From Roseiarcus sp035656495 (GTDB taxonomy: Bacteria > Pseudomonadota > Alphaproteobacteria > Rhizobiales > Beijerinckiaceae): a stretch of 64,000 nucleotides of DNA. Of this stretch, positions 58,471 through 64,000 are shown one piece after another. The DNA lies in contig DASRSL010000273.1 of assembly GCA_035656495.1 (NCBI GenBank), positions 1 through 64,000 on the forward strand. Direction: 5' to 3'. The notes beneath the pieces were generated by a model. That model saw only the letters and a list, made by a program, of their open reading frames with translations. It made no database searches and had not been told where the DNA came from. Within the stretch, counting starts at the first letter, position 1; every line of letters begins with the position of its first letter. Both the position numbers and the translations under genes were made by a program.

Positions 58471-59292
58471 CGACGAGGGCGGGGAAATCTGCACGGTATG
58501 GATGGCGAGGCGCACGGCGCCGCCCGAGAAATTGCCGCCCGCCGCCGTCAACACGATCGGGGTTGCACTGTAGAACGCAGTCGGGCCGATCAGCCCGTAA
58601 TTGGTCGATCCGGTCGCGGTGCTGAGGACCGAGCCGAACTGCGTCGCATTGCCGGAGAAGCCGACCGAGAAGCTGGTCGCCCCGGTAATCGTTGTCGTCA
58701 CCCGCTCGGAAACCGCGAGCACGATACAGTTGGCCGGGATCGAGAGCGACGTGGTGACGGACGCGCCGGAGAGGCCGGAAGCAGCGCCTTCGAGCACGCC
58801 GAAGGTGATGTTCGCGCCGTGTGTCGATTGCGCACCGAGGCCCACCTGGTCGACCACGGTCCAGGCGCTGACGCCGTTCGACTCGAGGGCGACATAGCCA
58901 TAGGCCGTGCTGATGACCGCCGATGCCCCGCCGTCAATCGTGTCGGAGCCGGCCCGCGCCGCCGTAATCGTGAGCGTGCTCGAGCAGGAGCCGCTTTCAT
59001 CGACGATCAGAAGCCGCGCTCCGGTCGGGAAAGTGGCCGCCGATGGGAGCGTGACGGTCATCGCCGTCGAGATCGACGTATAGGCGATGAGGCGATCGTT
59101 GACGGTGGCGGTATAGGCCGCGTCGGCGACGGCATGCCGCGCCGTGTGGTCGATGAGCCAGCCGCCGGCCGTCGACCCGTCGTTGACCGCAAGGCGGTTG
59201 TTGGTCGTGTCGACGACGATCTCGCCCTGCGCGCCGGTGAAGGCCGCCACTTGCGCGGCCGTGCCGCGCCGGAACTGTAGCTGTTCGCTCAT
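58468..59292 (-). CDS. Tail-fibre-like protein with duplicated N-terminal module
   Basis: 274 residues. The start EQLQFRRGTAAQVAAFTGAQGEIVVDTTNNRLAVNDGST is a fibre-tip beta-hairpin motif (seen in tropism-determinant-type proteins). The repeat-bearing core mirrors the first 150 residues of the next downstream gene (57292), while the C-terminus (SIPANCIVLAVSERVTTTITGATSFSVGF, TPIVLTAAGGNFSGGAVRL) is like a DUF-type fibre head domain. The stop lies in the flanking repeat. Start: ATG at 59292. Confidence 0.72.
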   Translation of the reverse strand: MSEQLQFRRGTAAQVAAFTGAQGEIVVDTTNNRLAVNDGSTAGGWLIDHTARHAVADAAYTATVNDRLIAYTSISTAMTVTLPSAATFPTGARLLIVDESGSCSSTLTITAARAGSDTIDGGASAVISTAYGYVALESNGVSAWTVVDQVGLGAQSTHGANITFGVLEGAASGLSGASVTTSLSIPANCIVLAVSERVTTTITGATSFSVGFSGNATQFGSVLSTATGSTNYGLIGPTAFYSATPIVLTAAGGNFSGGAVRLAIHTVQISPPSS

Positions 59293-59297
59293 TCAAG

Positions 59298-59446
59298 ATT
59301 CTCCCCCTCTCCCTGCTTGCGGGGAGAGGGCAGGGGTGAGGGGCGGGGCCGAAAGGCGCAGGCGGCCCCGCCCCTCATCCGGCGCTTCGCGCCACCTTCT
59401 CCCCGCTCCCTCGACAGGCTCGGGATGAGGGCGGGGAGAAGGGGTT
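59298..59446. repeat. GC-rich palindromic repeat between tail genes
   Basis: CCCTGCTTGCGGGGAGAGGG, then GGGGCGGGGCC pairing with GGCCCCGCCCC, then TCATCCGGCGCTTCGCGCC and a TTCTCCCCG...CGGGGAGAAG pair. It lies between the gpJ-like gene and the fibre gene. The same CTCTCCCCGCTTGCGGGGAG core recurs near 62030. Confidence 0.75.
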
Positions 59447-61984
59447 TCAGGGGACGGTCCCCAGGGCGATGACGTCGCCGACTGCGTCCGTCGTCGCGCC
59501 GAAATTGTCGAAGAGGGAGGGCGTCGAGGCTGCCGCGCCGAGGTTGAGCGCCCATCCAGTCAGAAGCTGCGCCGCGATCGGATGCGCCGTCGGCAGAGCG
59601 CCGAGGTCGATGATCGCGAGCACCGTCGAGCCGTCGGCGCCGAAATCGTCTCTCAAGACCTGCGGGCTCGCCACCGAGCCGAGGTCGACCGGGACGCCCG
59701 TCTCGAGCTGCGCCGCGATCGGATGCTCGACGCCGACGCCGCTCGGGGTGAAGGAATAGGCGACGCATGTTGAAAGGTCTTGCTCGCCGCCCCCGAAGAC
59801 GTTGAAGCTCTGGAATTTGAAATAGAGCGTCACGCCGACGAGGTTCGCCGGCAGATCGTATTTGACGATCGCGCCGTCCAGCCGCGCGAATGGCGCGCCA
59901 GAGGCATGCGAGAGACCCGAAGTCCCGCCGAGCGCGCGCGCGAGGCCCGTCAGGTTGTAGGCATTGCCCGAGACGAGCGTCGCATTCTCGTAGGCGAGCA
60001 ATTCGCTGTCGACCAGCGAGAGTGTTGCGCCCTGTTCGGCGGCGGCCTGGCTTGTTCCGCTCAGCGTCCCCGCGCTCTCGGCGAGGTTGACCGACAGCGT
60101 ATCGGCCGAGTCCCAGCCAGAGGCCGCGGGCAGGCTCGCCGTGAGGACGCCCTGGCGCAGCGGCGCAGTGACCTGGAAAATCTGCGAATAGGTCACGTTG
60201 TCGACCGAGACGTAGACGTTCGCGCCGCCCCATTGGGTCGAAGAGCCGGCGCTGATGCCGCTCGCCCCGATCCAGACTTGCGTGACGCCCCCGGTCGCCG
60301 CCGACGGCGGCTCGTAGATCAGCGGCGCGTTGACCGGGACGGCAGGCACGCCCCAATCCGGGTTCCAGTTGCCCGCTCCGGCGCCCGGGTTTACGCCCGG
60401 CGTCGAGACGCCGAAAACAAGTTCCTCAGCCGTGATGGCGAGCAGACCCTTGTCGTCCTCATCGATCTCGATGATGCGGACGGGATAGTTCGAGAGCCCG
60501 AGGTTAGCATCCGTGATGGTCACAATATCCATCGGGTCGAGAAGGCAGAACTCCCACGACAGGATGAACTTGAACTTCGTGCGGACGTAGAGCTCGCGTT
60601 GCAAGATGGTCTGCGCGACGATCGGCCCGATCGTGAACTCGTCGCAGATCTCATGCGCCTGGATGACTGATCCGACGCGCGGGCCGAAGATCTCGATCTG
60701 GCTTTGGTCGCGCGCCTCGACGGGAACAGGCGAATAGCGGTTCGACCGCGAGGAGACTTCCACCCGCTGGATGGTCGGCAGCGCGAAGACGTCGGCCCGC
60801 TCGACCTGGACCGGGTCCTTGTTCGCTTTCGCGTCGATGAAATTGTCGTCGGTCAGCGCATAGGCCGGTGTCAGTTTCGGTGCGTAGGCGGTCGGCGCGG
60901 CGACCGTGTAGGTGATGACGACAGGAAGGCCTTCGTCGGCGTAGGCGAAGAGATAGGTGCCATTCGGGCCCATCCCGTACGTGCCGGCGACGCTTGGGAA
61001 TTCCGCGCCGATGAAGGCGAACGGAACGCCGGTCGAGGCGTAGACCACGCCGCCATCGGAAAGGAAGCTCGCCGCGCCGGCCACGGTGACCGAGGCCGGC
61101 AGCTGGTAGCCGGTTGAGGTCGGGACCGGATGCGGGATCGAGAATTGCTGGGTCAGCGTCGTCGTCGCCCCGCTGGCGATCGCGCTGTCGCCGTAGGGGA
61201 TGAACCTGAGAAGCCCGCCGCTCCATACCCCCGCGCAGGAGAGGATTTGCAGCCAGCGCGTCATGATGCTCGAGCCCTGTTCCTGGGCCGAGAGGAGCGG
61301 CGAGAAGGCGATCCCCATCGCCTTGCAATAGGTCTGCAAGGATGCGTCGCCGCCGGAACCGAACAGGGTCGACGAGTCGATCGAGGCCGGATCGAAGCCC
61401 GCCCCATATTGGGCGTTGGTCAGGAAATCATAGATGACTTGCGCCGGGTCGGCGTCGATCCCATTCGCGCCGGTTCCCGCCAGCGCGCCGAGGACTTCGA
61501 AATTCAAGTTGCCGATGGAAGCGGTGTCGCCGAGGTTAAACGAGGCGCCGCAGACGAAGGCGGTCCCCTGGTACGCGAGATCTTGCCCAGGATAATAGGC
61601 CGTCAGCCACGGCCAGACGCTTTGCGGCGTCGTCCCGTCATAAGTGTTGAGATCAAGGGCGAGCGGCGTGTAATAGACCGAAAGGTCCTGCCAGACCGTC
61701 GGGATGTTCGAGATCGGCCCCTCGCAGAGCGCGATCATCAGGTCGGCCTGATAGGTGTAGCCGACCGGCGATCCCCGGCCGCCGAGCACGCCGCCCTTGC
61801 CGCCAGAACCCTTGCCGCCGCCGTAGGACGGCACAGCGACGAAGCGGTTGTACCAGATGACGTTGCCGGCGAGCTTATTACGCCCCCAGACGATCGGAAT
61901 CGGAAGCGTCGAGACGGCCGTGTTGATCTGGAGCCCGGTGTAGTCCGGCTTGATCTGGTTGCTGTTGCGGCGGAGGAACCCCAT
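59447..61984 (-). CDS. gpJ-like phage tail-tip (host-specificity) protein
   Basis: 845 residues. The N-terminus (QIKPDYTGLQINTAVSTLPIPIVWGRNKLAGNVIWY) and the central domain with KFKFILSWEFCLLDPMDIVTITDANLGLSNYPVRIIEIDEDDKGLLAITAEEL belong to the putative phage tail protein family (PF13550-like) of siphophages and gene transfer agents. Its shorter length than GTA gp15 and its order after the NlpC/P60 gene fit a tail-tip protein. The last ~95 residues are two tandem copies of an HPIAAQL...DLG..A...FGA unit (59462-59594, 59595-59728). Start: ATG at 61984. Confidence 0.88.
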   Translation of the reverse strand: MGFLRRNSNQIKPDYTGLQINTAVSTLPIPIVWGRNKLAGNVIWYNRFVAVPSYGGGKGSGGKGGVLGGRGSPVGYTYQADLMIALCEGPISNIPTVWQDLSVYYTPLALDLNTYDGTTPQSVWPWLTAYYPGQDLAYQGTAFVCGASFNLGDTASIGNLNFEVLGALAGTGANGIDADPAQVIYDFLTNAQYGAGFDPASIDSSTLFGSGGDASLQTYCKAMGIAFSPLLSAQEQGSSIMTRWLQILSCAGVWSGGLLRFIPYGDSAIASGATTTLTQQFSIPHPVPTSTGYQLPASVTVAGAASFLSDGGVVYASTGVPFAFIGAEFPSVAGTYGMGPNGTYLFAYADEGLPVVITYTVAAPTAYAPKLTPAYALTDDNFIDAKANKDPVQVERADVFALPTIQRVEVSSRSNRYSPVPVEARDQSQIEIFGPRVGSVIQAHEICDEFTIGPIVAQTILQRELYVRTKFKFILSWEFCLLDPMDIVTITDANLGLSNYPVRIIEIDEDDKGLLAITAEELVFGVSTPGVNPGAGAGNWNPDWGVPAVPVNAPLIYEPPSAATGGVTQVWIGASGISAGSSTQWGGANVYVSVDNVTYSQIFQVTAPLRQGVLTASLPAASGWDSADTLSVNLAESAGTLSGTSQAAAEQGATLSLVDSELLAYENATLVSGNAYNLTGLARALGGTSGLSHASGAPFARLDGAIVKYDLPANLVGVTLYFKFQSFNVFGGGEQDLSTCVAYSFTPSGVGVEHPIAAQLETGVPVDLGSVASPQVLRDDFGADGSTVLAIIDLGALPTAHPIAAQLLTGWALNLGAAASTPSLFDNFGATTDAVGDVIALGTVP

Positions 61985-61985
61985 G

Positions 61986-62073
61986 GTCAGTGACCAGTAA
62001 CCAGTGACCAGTGATCAGAGGGCGGACGCCCCCTCTCCCCGCTTGCGGGGAGAGAGCCGGGGTGAGGGGCCTG
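61986..62073. repeat. Short tandem repeat plus CTCTCCCCGC palindrome at the 3' end of the NlpC/P60 gene
   Basis: CAGTGACCAGTAACCAGTGA with ACCAGTGATCAG (61988-62017) is a run of four CCAGT(A/G)A units. It is followed by CTCTCCCCGCTTGCGGGGAG (62033-62052). Both lie inside the coding frame of the NlpC/P60 gene as now read. Confidence 0.7.
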
Positions 62074-62556
62074 GCCAAGCGCCGGCCAGTAGCTGGCGAA
62101 CATGCGCGGCCTCCGCGCGAGCGGACAGCGCAAAACCTCGTCTTCGACCACGAAACCGGCCTGAGAATGGGCGTGGATCATTGTCAGCGGCTTGGTCTTG
62201 CTCACAATGCCCCCATGCGCGAAGCAGCGTCCGACCCGAAACAGGATCACGTCACCGAGGCCCGTGGCCTCGACTATACGGGCGCGCGCGAGCAGGAAGC
62301 CGAGATATTTTTCCTCGCTCCGGTGCAGCATCCAGTCGCGCGTGTAGGGACGCGGGTCGAACGGCTCAACGAGGCCCAAGTCGCAATAGACGCGCACCAA
62401 AAGCATCGCGCAGTCGACGCCGCCCTTGCGGCCTTGAACGTCCGCCGCGTGATGGTAGGGCGTACCGATCCACTCGCGCGCCGCCGCGGCGACGGCCAAG
62501 CGCGTGCTCCCCTCTCCCGGAGGGAGAGGGGCCGGGGGTGAGGGAACCGTCACCAC
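61987..62556 (-). CDS. NlpC/P60 tail peptidase (GTA gp14-like)
   Basis: 189 residues from GTG. The core AAAAREWIGTPYHHAADVQGRKGGVDCAML holds the catalytic Cys (GVDC), and the His lies in RCFAHGGIVS. This is the cell-wall peptidase that lies between the DUF2163 and tail-tip genes in GTAs and related siphophages. Both ends of the frame are made of intergenic repeat: TVPSPPAPLPPGEGST comes from a CTCTCCC palindrome and the C-terminal PHPGSLPASGERGRPPSDHW from another. The real start may be an internal TTG near 62505 and the family normally ends near PAL. Confidence 0.83.
   Translation of the reverse strand: MVTVPSPPAPLPPGEGSTRLAVAAAAREWIGTPYHHAADVQGRKGGVDCAMLLVRVYCDLGLVEPFDPRPYTRDWMLHRSEEKYLGFLLARARIVEATGLGDVILFRVGRCFAHGGIVSKTKPLTMIHAHSQAGFVVEDEVLRCPLARRPRMFASYWPALGQAPHPGSLPASGERGRPPSDHWSLVTGH
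62508..62545. repeat. CCCCTCTCCC palindrome at the 5' end of the NlpC/P60 gene
   Basis: CCCCTCTCCC (62509-62518) faces GGGAGAGGGG (62522-62531), followed by CCGGGGGTGAGGG. It is the same repeat type as at 62721-62742. Confidence 0.7.
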
Positions 62557-62642
62557 GCGCGCGTGAGCACGACGAGAGCGACCGCGAGGCCGGCAACGAG
62601 GCCGACGCCCAGTCCGAAGCCGGAGAGGAAGGCGGCGATCAT
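62550..62642 (-). CDS. 30-residue single-TM small protein (candidate)
   Basis: ATG at 62642 opens a frame of one membrane helix, FLSGFGLGVGLVAGLAVALVVL, ending TRAW and stopping at 62550. It overlaps the annotated GTG start of the NlpC/P60 frame by a few bases. Composition and hydrophobicity are typical of a real one-helix protein. The frame is too short to be certain. Confidence 0.4.
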   Translation of the reverse strand: MIAAFLSGFGLGVGLVAGLAVALVVLTRAW

Positions 62643-62717
62643 CGTGGCCTCGGCTTAAGCAGTTCTGTTCAGTTTGCGCTTTCGCGCAAACCCGGATGGC
62701 TCAGTCCGTTCACCCCT

Positions 62718-62745
62718 GACCCCTCTCCCTCTGGGAGAGGGGAAC
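62718..62745. repeat. CCCCTCTCCC hairpin upstream of the NlpC region
   Basis: CCCTCTCCC (62721-62729) pairs with GGGAGAGGG (62733-62741) and sits six bases after the stop of the DUF2163 gene. It may act as a terminator or processing site. Confidence 0.65.
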
Positions 62746-62747
62746 GC

Positions 62748-63617
62748 TCAGTAGGCCGTCTCGATCGGCGGAACGAACGGGAAGCCCCGGAAGTTCGCCT
62801 TGTTGTTGAACCGCCCCTGGCAAGTGGCGAGCGTGTGGTCGCATCCGGCGTAGACCGTGAAGGTGTCCCCGGTCGCCGGCGCGAAGGGCAGCGGATACAT
62901 GAGGCTAAGCGACGAGCCGACGCCGACGCTCTTCACCGTCGCGCGCACGTTGGCGTTCTGCCCCGACGAGAAGACGAGCGAACCTTGCTGGTGCTGCGCC
63001 GCCGCAACGCCCGAGTAGATCACGCTCGCCGTCGAGCCTGCACCGGCCGTCCCGCTCGCCGCATAGGTTCCCCGGATCACGCCGCAGCCGGAATCGTAGA
63101 GGACATGGAGGCACGTCGGCGAGAACAGGTTGCGCGGCATGTCGTAATCGAGGATCACGAGATCGCTCGCGACGGTCAGCGTCGCTTGCGTGCGCCCCAC
63201 GGCGTCGACCGTCGAAACGCGGCCCTGAAACATCCGGACGCCGCCCACGACGGTTCCATTGGGCGCGGTCAGGAAAACTCGGTCCCGATAGACGGGCGCG
63301 CCGTCGAAAGCCCCGTCGCGCAAGGCCTCGAGGAAGGGCGCGCCGTTGATGAGATCGGTCGGCCGGGCGGCAATCGTAATCTGCTGCTTGTCGACCTCGA
63401 GCCCGACTGTGCCCTTGTACTTCAAGCCCTGGACGAGCGGGCCGTTCGCCAGGAAGGTATAGCCGTTGTAGGCGATCGGCAGATCGAAATTCGTCCAGGT
63501 GTAGACCGTGCCGACCGTCGCGATGAAGGTGAAGCACTCGGCGAACTGGACAAGGGTGTCCGGCGGGGTCTGCGCAGCGGCAAGGAGCGCCTGGACGGCG
63601 CCGGAAGTCGACTTCAT
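62748..63617 (-). CDS. DUF2163-type tail protein (GTA gp13-like)
   Basis: 289 residues. Family motifs are ECFTFIATVGTVYTWTNFDLPIAYNGYTF, VDKQQITIAARPTDLINGAPF, and the C-terminal Cys-rich RNLFSPTCLHVLYDSGCGVI with TVYAGCDHTLATCQGRFNNKANFRGFPFVPP. This is the DUF2163/phage_BR0599 pattern of a tail component next to the baseplate. The ATG overlaps the stop of the upstream DUF2460 gene by four bases. The start at 63617 (MKSTSGAVQ) is preferred over the longer frame to 63710. Confidence 0.9.
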   Translation of the reverse strand: MKSTSGAVQALLAAAQTPPDTLVQFAECFTFIATVGTVYTWTNFDLPIAYNGYTFLANGPLVQGLKYKGTVGLEVDKQQITIAARPTDLINGAPFLEALRDGAFDGAPVYRDRVFLTAPNGTVVGGVRMFQGRVSTVDAVGRTQATLTVASDLVILDYDMPRNLFSPTCLHVLYDSGCGVIRGTYAASGTAGAGSTASVIYSGVAAAQHQQGSLVFSSGQNANVRATVKSVGVGSSLSLMYPLPFAPATGDTFTVYAGCDHTLATCQGRFNNKANFRGFPFVPPIETAY

Positions 63618-64000
63618 GACGTGCGGACCGAGCGGAATTTCAGGCTCTTCACCGTCCACAAGTTCTTCATGAACTGCTCGAAATCCTCGGTGTCGTCGTC
63701 GAACCGGCACTGGAAGGCATAGGTGAAGGTCGCGGTGACCACGACACCCGAGCCGGGCGCGCTTGCGAAAACGAGGCTGTTCGGGGTCGAGAGAGACCAG
63801 CCCGACGCCTGGTTGACCCCGTTCAGGTAGACGTTCGAAACGCCTGTCACCCAGCCGACCGGCTCAAAGAATGTTCCCATATAGCGGGAAAAGGCGAAAA
63901 CCGTTGTGGCGCCGTCGCCGGTCGCGATCGCGCCATTTGTCACGCTGTCGTCGGTCGGGTCCGTGTAGAGGAAGGTCGAATATTGGCCCTGACACGAAAG
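63614..64000 (-). CDS. DUF2460-type tail protein (GTA gp12-like), partial
   Basis: The C-terminal 128 residues are present; the 5' end is beyond the window. QGQYSTFLYTDPTDDSVTNGAIATGDGATTVFAF, FEPVGWVTGVSNVYLNGV and FEQFMKNLWTVKSLKFRSVRTS, read in parts, match the end of the DUF2460/TIGR02217 family. The internal GTG at 63943 is not the start, since the family reading continues upstream of it to the edge. It is the most upstream gene seen of the tail module. Confidence 0.85.
   Translation of the reverse strand, partial: LSCQGQYSTFLYTDPTDDSVTNGAIATGDGATTVFAFSRYMGTFFEPVGWVTGVSNVYLNGVNQASGWSLSTPNSLVFASAPGSGVVVTATFTYAFQCRFDDDTEDFEQFMKNLWTVKSLKFRSVRTS

Noticed and set aside
1..64000. CRISPR array, rRNA or tRNA genes
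   Set aside because: I looked for regularly spaced repeats, conserved rRNA segments and T-loop GTTCRANYC with matching acceptor ends and saw none. The repeats present are palindromic and irregularly spaced.

Overview
The window reads as chromosome of a GC-rich alphaproteobacterium, most likely a member of the Hyphomicrobiales (Rhizobiales). The signs are an HWE-type histidine kinase, an EcfG-like stress promoter, a MocE-type Rieske ferredoxin with a MocD-type hydroxylase, a TIGR02302-type large membrane protein, the valine-catabolism genes mmsA and mmsB, and the small palindromic repeats common in this order. Genus is not resolved. I saw no rRNA, tRNA or CRISPR array.

Positions 1-7.2 kb: a deletion remnant of an IS110 transposase, paired intergenic repeats, then a stress-signalling group (single-domain response regulator, secreted PRC-barrel protein behind an EcfG-like promoter, PAS-PAS-HWE kinase). 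Next come a 4-hydroxybutyryl-CoA dehydratase/HpaB-like flavoprotein lacking two Fe-S ligands and an AbiEii-type toxin operon. Positions 7.2-15.2 kb: mscL with a zinc ribbon, a pirin/LysR pair, a cytochrome c' and diheme cytochrome c pair, an MHS-family transporter, an Nfu scaffold, an ICMT-like methyltransferase, and a HigBA-type module whose toxin is frameshifted.

Positions 15.4-25.6 kb: a complete sugar ABC transporter, then about 3 kb of broken genes (toxin fragment, frameshifted nucleotidyltransferase, SNF2 helicase fragment, polysaccharide-export fragment), a Gfo/Idh/MocA oxidoreductase, an aldo/keto reductase and topoisomerase IB. Positions 25.7-33.9 kb: a second ABC transporter of inositol/rhizopine type with a LacI regulator and palindromic operators, next to MocD-like and MocE-like proteins and two SDR dehydrogenases. 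This looks like a catabolic locus for a methylated or aminated cyclitol. Positions 33.9-40.6 kb: a small wHTH regulator behind a palindrome, a LysR gene, and a valine-type distal pathway (mmsA, acyl-CoA dehydrogenase, mmsB) split by an insertion carrying a VapC remnant.

Positions 40.7-49.2 kb are housekeeping: anmK, a cobalamin adenosyltransferase, a TIGR02302 protein, lysA with its small lipoprotein, and purD. From 49.6 kb to the right edge every gene is on the minus strand and belongs to a siphophage or GTA-like tail module: DUF2460, DUF2163, NlpC/P60 peptidase and gpJ-like tail-tip protein, then modular tail-fibre proteins, a glycine-rich adhesin, a GH19 endolysin and a run of small membrane proteins. 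That run includes an ExbB/TolQ-like and ExbD-like pair, the least explained part of the window. Palindromic repeats sit between several of these phage genes and appear to have extended the ends of one of them.
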